Of a stretch of 64,000 nt of DNA, positions 35,301-45,795 are shown piece after piece. The notes beneath the pieces are model-generated. The model was given only the letters and a program-made list of their open reading frames with translations. It was not told the origin of the DNA and made no database searches. Position 1 is the stretch's first letter. The number at the start of each line of letters is the position of its first letter. Origin of the DNA: Nyssa sinensis (taxonomy: Eukaryota > Streptophyta > Magnoliopsida > Cornales > Nyssaceae); contig CM018048.1 in the NCBI GenBank assembly GCA_008638375.1, positions 54,599,847 to 54,663,846 on the forward strand, read 5' to 3'. Made by a program: the position numbers and the translations under genes.

Positions 35301-35644
35301 CTTCTACTTACTGAGTTTGTAGCTCACCCCTTACTAAATTTTTTCAGGTGAAAATGTTACAGAACCATAGTAAGAGTTCAGAAGCGTAGAAAGACAGTTG
35401 AGGAGCGTGATAGTAGTGAACGAAGTCTCTTCCATGTACTCACCACCTAAGAGTGGTTTAGGATCAGTTTATTACTAGTTTGAAGTTTAGTCTTTGAACA
35501 ATAATTGTAATAAAGCTTCCGCACTTTAATGTCATGTTTATATTATTTACTGTTATCATTGGTAAAAGAATGGAAAAAGTAGGTCGGCCATGGGGTCGGC
35601 CCCACGATACGAGATCCGCATAGGGTGGGTTTCGGGTCGTGACA
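32379..35644 (+). mobile_element. Solo LTR of a Tekay/Del-type gypsy element, 3266 bp
   Basis: Starts TGTAATACCCCGACCC and ends CGGGTCGTGACA. Flanked by the perfect 5-bp target duplication ACGGC (32374-32378 and 35645-35649). Length and words such as GGGGATAGGCTTCTACTTACTGAG and GGGACCTACGGGTCA (tandem at about 34823 and 34844) fit long LTRs of Tekay/Del chromoviruses. No internal region, so it arose by LTR-LTR recombination. Open frames inside are not genes. Confidence 0.85.
33905..33965 (-). other. tRNA-like A and B boxes inside the solo LTR, antisense
   Basis: On the minus strand TGGCACAGTGG (33950-33960) fits the pol III A-box consensus and GGTTCAATTC (33908-33917) fits the B box, 32 nt apart. 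Either a SINE head was inserted into the LTR ancestor or this is a tRNA relic. No cloverleaf is evident. Confidence 0.45.
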
Positions 35645-35689
35645 ACGGCGACGCTCCAATATCGCCAGGTATGCTTTTGCAATGCGTAC

Positions 35690-38136
35690 TGCATCAAGTA
35701 CCTTAGGAAAAATGAAAATTGAGCTATCGTAAAGTTTCATACTATTGAAAAATGCTAGCATTAACTACAATCTACCACTCTTGTTGTCCAATGCCATACC
35801 TTTCTTGTTATTCTCTCACTTAGTCTCTCATTGTTTTCAACCCTATTGTTATAAGAGGTACTCCTAAATAAGTAATTGGGAGTTACCTTAGAAATTTCAG
35901 TTATTTGAGTCAGTTGTTCCTTCTCAACTCTGGTTACCCAAGAAAATGGGTAATATTCATCCCTATATTAGGTTTTAAACCTCTCATCTACTCAAATTCT
36001 ACAAGAACTTTTCCAAGAATTTCTAGAGAATTCTTATCTGATGATGCCATTAAGAACAAATCATCTACAAACATTAAAAGATTTATTTTATGGTTTGCAC
36101 ATCTTGAGTGATATTTCAATCCCTCTGTTGTAGTATAATGTCTAATGAGGCTAGTCAGTACTTCCATTCTTGTAATGAACATATATGGAAATAGGGGATC
36201 TCTTTGTCTGAGATCCCTTATTCCTTGAAAGTCATCCTCTAAACCTTAATGGATTTTGATAGATTACCTTACGATATTGATGCATTCTTTAACCCATTCA
36301 TTAAAATTGTCTGGAAACCTCATAGTTTGAAACTCATCCATCAGAAAATCCTAGTTGAGTGAATCATAATCCTTTATTAAATCTATCTTTACTACACATT
36401 TGGCTAGAGGGTGGTTCAAATGATAGCTCCTCAGATCTTGCATTAACAAAAAATTGTCTGTGATGCTTTTCACTGGAATAAAAGCATCTTGATTCATATT
36501 GATGATGCTTGATAGAATTGGTTTTATTCTTTTTGTCTTTTTTTTTTTCAAATTCATTTATATGTTACATTGCAATGAGCTATTAGCCTATACACTTTCA
36601 TACTTGTAGGAGTTGCCACTTTTGGGACTAAAGTAATCATTGTTAAGCTCCATTCTTTTGTACATATTTTTCCCTTCTTGAAAAACATTTAACTGTTTCT
36701 ATTAGATCTCCCCCACAATCTCTCAATTCCTCTAATAAAATGTAACACCAAACCCCTCTAAACCTGGGGACTTATTCCTATTCATGCTAAAAATTGATGT
36801 CTTTATTTTCTCATTAGTGACATCCTACATTAGTGCTTTTTTACTGCTTTCTAAAATTCTAGCTTTCATAACTTCCTTCAATCTTTCTTTAGCTTCTGTG
36901 GTATAGTCTATGGTAAAGCCCAGAAGATCTTGAAAAACTCCAATAGTTTCCTTTTTATATCATTAGATTTAACCAAAATATTCCCTTGCTTGTCCATGAC
37001 GCTTAGGATCTTATTTATTTTCCTCTTACCATTAGATTTTTGTGAAAATGATTTATTTTGGTCCCCAAAGTTAATTCATTGCATTTTAGTCTTTTGTTTA
37101 TAAAATGATTATTTTGTCACACTGAGCTCAGGATATCTAGCAACTTGTTCTTTTTCTTGTTCACACAGATCTGCATTGTTGGGATTTTGAAAATAAGTCT
37201 TTTTCACTTCTTCCAAATTCATTTTTTCTTCCTTCACCCTTTGAGAACTATTACCATAGAATTTTGTATTGAATTTCCCTAGAATTGGCTTACTCTAAGC
37301 ATTGGGTTCCATTGCACCTATTCTTACCATGCTTTAGCTACAGTTTGACAAAAAGTCTTTATGAGACATCCAAAAGTTGAAAAACATGAAAGGCTTCTAC
37401 ACAATGCAGTTCACCTGTTTGATTGTGTAAATGCCTAGAGTATGATCAGACAGCCCTAGACCCAAATACCAACCTTCAACCTCTAGATATTGTTACAACC
37501 AATTGTCATTCACTAACATTTTATCAAGCTTGCACGTTATATTTATCTTCGGCCCTTTGCCTTTTATTTCTCAATGTAAAATGGTAGCCTCTAATTAATA
37601 TATCTTCAAGCTTATTTCCTCTTATACAACTATTGAATTCATCCATAGCATTCCATACCATGGCTTGGCTTCCCTTTTTCATTTGAAAATCTGATGATAT
37701 TAAAGACCACCCAACACTAACCCTGGGTGGTTTGCCCATTGTTAAGCCATTTCATTTATCTTTATCCATAATTGTCTTTTGGCAACACTATCATTATGTC
37801 TATAGACCATAGTAAATCCAAATCTCATATTATTGCCTTTAATATCAACTTCGCAAAAAATAACTTGATCATATGATTTAACAACATTTAGAGTTACATT
37901 TTGACCATTCCATCCCACCCATAATTTACTAACACCAAGATCCTGCCTATTGTGAGCTAGATTCCAACTTGGAATACTTTTATTCTACATACTAAATTAA
38001 TATTTTCTAATCTCACTTTACTTTCCATAATTTCTATAATACAAGGCTCTTGAGAGCCTACAACCTTCCTTATTTCTTTATATATACTTTAAAGGATTGT
38101 TAAGTCCTCTAATGTTCTAGGCTACAATTTTATTCA
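35690..38136 (-). pseudogene. LINE ORF2, endonuclease to RT (minus strand)
   Basis: Starts near 38136 with MNKIVAxNIRGLNNP, the hallmark opening of plant L1 endonucleases. It continues through CEVDIKGNNMRFGFTMVY and NHPGLVLGGL (37700-37900), then the RT region (36557-35988: DAFIPVKSITDNFLLMQD, KCVVKIDLIKDYDSLN, LLMFVDDLFLMAS with the DD pair) and YLGVPL (about 35870). Many stops and frameshifts. The protein continues at 31920-31555 after a foreign insertion. Old and inactive. Confidence 0.75.
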
Positions 38137-38829
38137 TTTGGTCTGATAAGTCCCTTGTTAGGGTCATTCCCCATTTTTCCTTCCTTTCCCTTTCTCATTT
38201 TCAACACTCATAATACTAACATTTGTGTTAGAAGACTTACTCACAGATTTGGCATTTGAAGCTTGGTTTGCAATCTGAATTATCTCTCATGTTGCTTGCA
38301 TCCCTTATTTTGTATTATGTTGTTGCATTTCATCATCTAGTTGCAATGTTGTATAAAAACTCTTCTCTTCTAATATGTTGTCCCCATGGGTTGAAGATCT
38401 ACCACATTCCCTTCATTTGAGTTTTGAACAATGGCTGCCATTCCATTAATTTTTTTTTCATTTTCCCCTTAGTCTTCCATTCATGTCTCCACTTAGCTTC
38501 AGTCGCAATCCCTATGTTATTTGGATCCTAAACTGTGCCTGATGTTACCCCATTACCATCTTCTTGATTTTTCTATAATGTTTTTACCTCCTCATGCTTT
38601 TGTTCCTCCTTTGGTTTCCAATACGTCTTCTCTTCTCCCATTATTATTACTCTTATTCCACATTGGTAACCCCTAGCATTAACCTTTCTTTGAAATAATC
38701 CACCTCACCATTTGGCATGTATCCAGAATTCTTTAACCTATAAACTTTGTCTTCATGTCCCTTTCACATAATATGCATGTTGTTTAACATAAACTTCTTC
38801 AACCACTCCATTTAAGAACAAAGAAAAAA
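38137..38829 (-). other. Probable 5' region/ORF1 remnant of the minus-strand LINE
   Basis: Lies directly upstream of ORF2. Broken minus-strand frames contain basic stretches but no domain I can name. The junction with the gypsy internal region is at about 38830. Confidence 0.35.
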
Positions 38830-38833
38830 ATTC

Positions 38834-39911
38834 TCAATCATGTGCTAACTCTGAAGGCAAAGCAAGTTGGTAGGCTACTGGCCCAACCCTTCCCATAATC
38901 CTGAAAGGTCCAATGTATCTCAGCCCTAGCTTTCCCCTCTTTCCAAACCTCACTACACCCTTCATGGGTGATTCCTTCAAGAACACGTGATTACTTACTG
39001 CGAACTTCAACTCTCGTCTGTGAGCATTAGCATAGCTCTTCTGTCTGCTCTGAGTCGCTAGTAGATGTTGTCTGATCAGCTGTCTCTTCCCTGTAGTTTG
39101 TTCCACTATCTTTGGCCCATAAAGCTTCCTCTCACCCACCTCTGTCCAACACTAGGGGTGATCGGCACTTCTTGCCATATAATGCTTCATATGGCGCTAT
39201 ACCAATACTAGCTTGAAAGCTATTATTGTAAGTGAACTCTACCAGTGTCAATTGATCTTCCCAACTCCCCTTGAAGTCTATGACACAGAACTGTAACAAG
39301 TCGTTTAGAGTCTGTATCATCCTCTCTGACTGTCCGTCAGTCTTGGGATGATACGCCGTGCTAAGACTCAGTTCCGTGCCCATAGCTCACTGTAGACCTC
39401 TCCAAAATCGTGATACAAATCGTGGATCCTGATCAGATATGATCGATACCAGGACTCCATGAAGTCTAACAATCTTTTTGATGTACAACTCTCCTAGTTG
39501 CTTCAAGGTCTGTGTCGTCTTTGTTGCCAAAAAATGAGCTGTCTTGGTCAGTCTATCAATAATGACCCAGATAGAATCACTCCATCTCGATGTCTTTGGC
39601 AACCCTGACATGAAGTCCATTGTAATGTGTTCCCACTTCCACTCGAGTATAGTTAGAGACTGCAGAAGTCCTCCAGGCTTCTGATGCTTTACCTTGATCT
39701 GCTGGCACTTGGCACATCGTGCTATATACTCAGCTATGTCACGCTTCATCCTAGACCACCAATAAGTGCTTCTGATGCTGTGATACATCTTGGTGCTCCC
39801 TAGATGCAAGGCAAACCTCACACTGTGTGCCTCATGAAGGATCTCTCTTCTCAGCTCTAGCACATCGTGTACACAGATCCTGCCTTGATAGCATAACATC
39901 CCTTCTGGCAC
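38834..39911 (-). pseudogene. Gypsy integrase
   Basis: Three adjacent frames. 39387-39911 holds the HHCC zinc region (H...H...CAKCQQ) and the core with MDFMSGLP and ISDQDPRF (two catalytic Asp). 39132-39383 has TAYHPKTDGQSERMIQTLND with the catalytic Glu. 38834-39139 has the C-terminal GPFRIMGRVGPVAYQLALP block typical of Tekay/Del. No chromodomain is reached, because the sequence breaks at 38834. Confidence 0.85.
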
Positions 39912-40038
39912 TGAAAACTCAGAGTTTATGTCTGACTCAGCCTCTTAACGAAGCTTAGCCAGCTTCTCATCCTGAGTCTGCTGCTCCCTGATCCTGTCCA
40001 CAATTGATAGACTGACTCTGATGTTGGCACATAATGCC

Positions 40039-40386
40039 TCAGAGCTGGGCAGAACGATCTCTATCTCCATATCCTCCAAGTCTCTCAGTATGAGTGGTCA
40101 ACAGGCAAGCTAAACTTCCTGATGACTTCCTACTAAGAGTGTCAACTACCACATTTTCCTTCCCTGGGTGGTACTGTATGTTGAGCTCGTAGTCCTTTAT
40201 CAACTCTAACCAACGACGCTGTCTCATGTTGAGCTCCTTCTGTGTAAACAGATACTTGAGGCTCTTATGGTCAGTAAAGATCTCGCACGTGGTTCTATAT
40301 AAGTAATGCCTCCATATCTTCAAGGCAAAGACAATGGCTGCTAGCTCAAAGTCGTGTGTCAGGTAGTTCCTCTCATGTGGCCTCAA
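40039..40386 (-). pseudogene. Gypsy RNase H domain
   Basis: Minus-strand frame: [20 protein letters not shown] (with catalytic-type Glu), [11 protein letters not shown] (catalytic Asp), [20 protein letters not shown] and [10 protein letters not shown]. The frame is open here, but the join to the RT is broken between 40386 and 40560. Confidence 0.85.
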
Positions 40387-40559
40387 CTACTATGAAGCAT
40401 ATGCTACTACCCTTTCACTCTGTATCAATACACATCCCAAGCCCTTCAGTAAGGCATCCCTATAGATAAAAAATCCCTCGGTTCCATCTGGCACGGTCAA
40501 GATCAGAGCTGTAACTAATCAGTCTTCAGCTCTTGGAAGCTCTCCTCTCGCTCCTCTGT

Positions 40560-41517
40560 CTAAACAAATGGAACATCTTTCCTGGTCAACTGTGTGATTG
40601 GCGTAGCTATTTTTGAGAAGTCTTTGACAAATCTTTTGTAATAGCCAGCCAATCCCATAAAACTTCGCACTTTTGTGACACTGGTTGGCCGAGGCCAATC
40701 CACGACTGCCTCGATCTTCTGAGAATCGATAGAGATCCCTTCTTTGCTAATCACATGCCCCAGAAATGCTATGCTAGGGAGCCAGAACTCGCACTTCTTC
40801 AGCTTAGCGTACAATTTCTACTCCCCTAGTGTCAGTAGAACCTTCCTCCAATGTACTTCATGTTCCTCCTGGTTCTTAGAATAAACCAAGATGTCATCTA
40901 TGAACACGATCACGAAGTCATTTAGATATGGCTTGAAAACCCTGTTCATCAGATCCATGAATGCAACAGGGGCATCAGTGACTCCAAATGGCATCACTAG
41001 GAACTCAAAATGGCCATAGCGGGTTCTAAAAGTCGTATTCTCAATTTCTGTAGGTCATACATTTAACTGATGGTACCGGACCTCAAATCGATCTTAGATC
41101 AGTAGAACCTTCCTCTAATGTACTTTATGTTCCTCCTGGTTCTTGGAATAAACCAAGATGTCATCTATGAACACTGATCACGAAGTCATTTAGATATGGC
41201 TTGAAAACCCTATTCATTAGATCCATGAATGCAACAGGGGCATCAGTGACTCCAAATGGCATCACTAGGAACTCAAAATAGCCATAGCGGGTTCTAAAAG
41301 CCGTATTCTTAATATCTGTAGGTCATACCTTTAACTGATGGTACCCGGACCTCAAATCGATCTTAGAGAAGACTTGTGCTCCCTTCAACTGGTCGAAGAG
41401 ATCATCTACCCTTGGCAGAGGGTATCAGTTCTTGATGGTGACCTTATTCAGCTCACGGTTATCAACACATAACCGCATGGTCCCATCTTTCTTCTTCACA
41501 AACAACACCAGGACACC
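40560..41517 (-). pseudogene. Gypsy reverse transcriptase with internal duplication
   Basis: RT blocks: [44 protein letters not shown], catalytic FIDDIL (about 40890, intact only in the copy nearer the RT end) and [19 protein letters not shown] 267-bp stretch covering the catalytic region is duplicated in tandem, so the gene cannot encode a normal RT. Stops are also present. Confidence 0.85.
40833..41368. repeat. Tandem duplication of 267 bp within the gypsy RT
   Basis: Copies 40833-41099 and 41100-41368 run from CAGTAGAACCTTCCTC to CAAATCGATCTTAGA and differ at about ten bases. Two 1-bp insertions in the second copy break its frame, one next to the FIDD codons. Confidence 0.9.
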
Positions 41518-42423
41518 CTACAGTGAAGAACTAGGTCTGATAAAGCCCTTATCTAACAGATCCTGTAACTGCAGCTTCAACTCCTTCAGCTCTGTCGATG
41601 CCATACAATAAGGATTCCTGTATATCGAGAAGGTACCTGGCTGTACATTGATAATAAACTCTGTCTTTATATCCACAGGCATTCCTGGCAAGTCATCTAG
41701 AAAGACCTCGAGAAACACCTTCACAATGGGAATCTGCTCTAATGGTGGTTGTTGTGAGCGAGTGTCTATAACGCTACACAAGAACCCATGGCATCCCTTA
41801 CGTAACAGACGTCTGGCCTGGATAGAGGATACAAAATAGGGTGGGGTAGTTACACCCGTCCCATTGAACTGGATGCTCGGACATCCTGGTCTTTGTACAC
41901 TAACTGTCTTGGCCACGCAATTTATAGATACATGATTCGCGGCCAACCAGCCTATACCGAGTATAAGATCAAAACTATAAATGTCTAACGGTATCAGATC
42001 GGCTAATAAATGTGAGTCTCTAATCTGTACCTTACATGCTCGATATACAGTATTGCTACATAATGACTCTCCGAATGGCATAGAAATGGTTAACATGTAA
42101 CCTAAGGGTATTGTTTCTATGTTTAGCTTAGCAGCAAATACTGGTGCTATAAATGAATGTGTGGAGCCAGTATCAAATAGTACTCTAGCATACTGTGAAC
42201 AAATCCAAAGAATACTTGCGACTACTGATGTTGTAGCCTGTGTATCTCTAGGTGTCAGTGAGAAAACCCTCCCTGAGCTTCGCGGCTTAGCTCTCTGTCC
42301 ACCACCTCGCGTCTGTGCTCCAGCTGCAGTAGTAGCTACTGAGGTAGATGAAGTACTAGCCTTACTCCCAACTGATTGACTCTTTTGGGGGCAAGTTGGT
42401 CTTGAAATGCCCTTCTTGGCCAC
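41518..42423 (-). pseudogene. Gypsy protease and start of RT
   Basis: Contains the aspartic protease motif DTGSTHSFI (about 42155) and the ILGIGWLAANHVSINC block, then the linker to the RT (EVFLDDLPGMP, ELKLQLQDLLDKGFIRPS). The frame is open for about 300 codons; a stop precedes the next RT block ([18 protein letters not shown]). Confidence 0.85.
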
Positions 42424-42424
42424 A

Positions 42425-43170
42425 AGAGTAACAGGTACGGGAGTTCGTTTGACATGGCCCTCGATGACGTCTCTAGCAGGTGGGGCACTAGGCTACGCCC
42501 CTATCAGTGGAATTGACCCCTGATGGTCTGAGTCAAGCATTCCTAGGTCCTGCTCCTGGCTGAGTGAAAGAAGGTCCTATCCCTCTACTCTGACTCCCTG
42601 CCGGCCCTCTACTCTAACTCCCTGCTAGCCTTGGGGCTGGCTGATTCCCTCTTGGCCTCGGGGCTGGGTTTGCCCTTCTCTTGGCAAACTCTTCGCCACT
42701 CAACTCGATGATTTTCGCAGTACTCACCACTTAATTGTAAATGGTTAACTGCAGGGGTTTAACCATGTCCCTTGATGTTCCATCGTAGTCCGCCCTTGAA
42801 CTTGCAAGCTCGAGCATGCTCGTCCTCTAAGATAACAAGAGCAAATCTAACCAATTGGGTGAACCTGGCCTCGTACTCCTCTACTGTCGAGTTCCCTTGC
42901 TGTAGAACAAGAAAATTTGTGACTCTCTGATCCTTGACTTCTTGGGGGAAGTACTTTTCGTTGAAGATCACTGTGAATCGCTCCTAAGTCATTTGAGGCT
43001 CTCTGGACTTCTCTAGCAACCACCACTCATGGGCTGCTCCCTTGAAAGTGAAAGTGGCGAAGGCCACCTTGTGCACCTCGGTATAGGTCATAATATCAAA
43101 AATCCTCTCCATCTCAAGCCGCCACTCTTCGACTACAGTAGGGGCCTCTAGTACCATCGAATGTAGATGG
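42425..43170 (-). pseudogene. Gypsy gag remnant
   Basis: Capsid pieces on the minus strand: WRLEMERIFDIMTYTEVHKV, FKGAAHEWW (42984-43170) and FNEKYFPQEVKDQRV, NSTVEEYEARFTQLVRF (42759-42971). A knuckle CYSCGQEGHF with its last Cys lost lies near 42425. Frameshifts and stops separate them. The amino end is replaced by CACTA sequence. Confidence 0.8.
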
Positions 43171-43180
43171 CCGCAGTGCC

Positions 43181-43752
43181 CACTATAGGAAAATGCACTA
43201 TTAGCGACGCACACGTGCGTCGCTAATGGTAGCAAAATGTGTCACTAAAGATCTTTAGCGATGCACACATGGGCGCCGCTAAAGGCATCGTAAATAGTTG
43301 TGTTCGCCAACACTATTAGCGACACACAAACCTGTATGCGTCGCTAAAGGTAACTATTAGCGACGCTCACATGGTATCGCTAATAATTGAGCATGAGCAT
43401 CGCAAACACTACACACAAACGCAACGGGCATCGCTAAAGGTTACCATTTGCGATGCTCAGTGTGCGTCGCTAATGGTAGCTTTTAGCTACGCACACTGTA
43501 TGCGTCGTTAATGGTAGCGTTTAGCTACGCACACTGTGTGCGTAGCTAATTGTAACCTTTAACGACGCACAATGTGCGTAGCTAAAGGTTACCATTAGCG
43601 ACGCTCAGTGTGCGTAGCTAAAGGTTACCATTAGCGACTCTCCGTGTGCGTCGCTAATAGTGTATTGGTATGCTTTAGCGATAAATGTGAAGCGTCGCTG
43701 TAAATTTATTTCTTTGCTTTTAGCGACACCTTTGTGTGCGTCGCTAAAAGTT
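43181..43752. repeat. CACTA terminus with subterminal palindromic repeats
   Basis: After the CACTATAGG terminus come about a dozen units around TTAGCGACGCAC and its complement GTGCGTCGCTAA in both orientations. The first pair (43201-43226) is a perfect 12-bp inverted repeat with a 2-nt gap. Arrays like this near CACTA ends bind the element's TNPA-type protein in known cases. Confidence 0.85.
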
Positions 43753-44240
43753 TTTTTTTTTTTTAATCATATTTGCTTTGTTTTATTTATTGTTTTATTC
43801 ATGTTTAAACCTTGTATCAATCATCCTGATATACAATAAAATCCAAACATTCTGAAATAAATATATTATAAAAGAAAAATACATTCATATATATATATTA
43901 TACTAATTACGTACATTTGTAAAAGTACAATTTAACAATAAATAGAAAAATAAAAAATTGTCTCAAAAAATATAACTACAGATGTCCATGAAAAGGAAAA
44001 AAAATAAATAAAAATAATAAGTCCCGATGCAAAACATAAAGACGGCGGCGTAATAATCCCGATCAATCTGAAATAAAGATCAAATGATATATATTAGCAC
44101 AATTATTAAATATATATGAATATAGAATGTTAATAGTTTTTTTTTTTTTGCATGCATAAATAGAAAGAACAGCATAAAATAGCATAAGTTGCAAACTACT
44201 GATCCAAACTGATTACTGTAAGTTTGTGGTAGTCTATTTT
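43753..44240. other. AT-rich interior of the CACTA element
   Basis: No coding sequence or repeat structure seen apart from short homopolymer runs. Confidence 0.5.
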
Positions 44241-45795
44241 TTGTTATTTGTGAGGTGTGTGATGGGGTTTTAGGGATAGTTAGGCTGATATCCAGCATTT
44301 TGGTCCGTCAAAATCCCAAAATAGGGCCTTTTCGGAGCAAAAACTTGCTTAAGTTTCAAACCGTTGATTTGAACTGAGAGCCGTAAGTTCGTGCAAGTCT
44401 ATTTCATCATTTATGAGGTGTGTGATAGGGTTTTGGGGTAGTTAGGCCGATATCCGGCATTTTGGTCGGTTAAAACCCTAAAATGGGCCTTCTTGGAGCT
44501 GAAACTTGCGAAAGTTTCAAATCGGGACATTTTAGACGAGTGCCGTAAGTTTGTACAAGTATATTTTATCATTTGTGAGGTGTGTGATGGGGTTTCAGGG
44601 TCGGTAGGCTGATATCCTGGTGTTTTGGTCGATCAAAATCTCAAAATGGGCATTTTTGGAGCTGAAACTTGCATAAGCTTCAAACTGGGCATCCGAACTG
44701 ATTGTCATAAGTTCGTTCAAGTATATTTTGTCATTTTTGAAGTGTGTGAATGGGGTTTCGGGGTATTTAGGCCGATATTCGGTGTTTTGGCCGGTCAAAA
44801 CCCCAAAATGGGCATTTTCGGAGCTGAAACTTGCATAAGTTTCAAACTGAGAATTTTAGTCAAGTGTCGTAAGTTCATACAAGTGTATTTTGTCATTTTT
44901 GAGGTGTGTGATGGGGTTTCGGGGTTGTTAGGCCGATATCCGATGTTTTGGTTGGTCAAAATCCCAAAATGGGCCTTTTTAGAGCTGAAACTTGCATACA
45001 TTTCAAACCGGTGATCCGAACTGAGTGCCATAACTTCGTACAAGTCTATTTTACATTTCTAAGGTGTGTGATGGGGTTTCAGGGTTGGTAGGCCGATATC
45101 CGGTGTTTTGGTCGATCAAAACCCTAAAATAGGCCTTTTTGGAGCTGAAACTTGCATAAGTTTCAAACTGGGCATTCGAATGGATTAACGTAAGTTCGTA
45201 CAAGTATATTTTGTCATTTTTGAGGTGTGTGATGGGGTTTCGGGATTGGTAGGCCGATATCCGGTGTTTTGGTCAATCAAAATCCCAAAATGGACCTTTT
45301 TGGAGCTGAAACTTTCATAAGTTTCAAATCGAGCATTTTAGCCGAGTGCCGTAAGTTTGTGAAAGTGTATTTTATCATTTTTGAGGTGTGTGATGGAGTT
45401 TCGGGGTCAGTAGGCCGATATCCGGTATTTTGGTCGATCAAAATCTCAAAATCTGAAACTTGCATAAGTTTCAAACTGAGCATTTTAGCCGAATTTCGTA
45501 AGTTCAGTACAAGTGTATTTTGTCATTTGTGAGGTGTGTGATGGGGTTTCGGGGTTGGTAGGCCGATATTCAATGTTTTGGTCGGTCAAAATCTCAAAAT
45601 GGGCCTTTTTGGAGCTGAAACTTATGCATAAGTTTCAAACCGAGCATTAAAGCCTAGTGTCGTAAGTTCGTGCAAGTGTATTTTGTCATTTGTGAGGTGT
45701 GTGATAGGGTTTCGGGGTTGGTAGGCCGATATCCGGTGTTTTGGTAGGTCAGAACTCCAAAATGGGCCTTTTGTAACTGAAACTTGCATAAGTTT
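44241..45795. repeat. 160-bp tandem array, left part
   Basis: About ten units with a period near 160 bp. Recurring words are GTGTGATGGGGTTTCGGGG, TAGGCCGATATCCGGTGTT, AAAATGGGCCTTTTTGGAGC, GAAACTTGCATAAGTTTC and CGTAAGTTCGTACAAGTG. Each unit has two short hairpins: GAAACTT-GCAT-AAGTTTC, and GTTTTG...CAAAAC around TCGGT. The array continues at 47693 after an inserted LTR. Open frames within it are repeat artefacts. Confidence 0.9.

Larger units (their letters stand above)
38830..43180 (-). mobile_element. Tekay/Del-type Ty3/gypsy internal region, LTRs lost
   Basis: Domain order on the minus strand is gag, zinc knuckle, protease, RT, RNase H, integrase. The 3' end breaks at the integrase tail (LALPSELAHD, 38834) against LINE sequence. 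The 5' end is cut inside gag at 43180 by a CACTA terminus. All frames are damaged. Neither LTR nor primer site is present. Confidence 0.85.

Noticed and set aside
31890..35697. Inverted words GATGTAGTGCGTAATGG and GCAATGCGTACTGCATC flanking the insertion that splits the LINE, as transposon inverted repeats
   Set aside because: Only about 12 of 17 bases agree and no target duplication adjoins; could be chance or LINE sequence.
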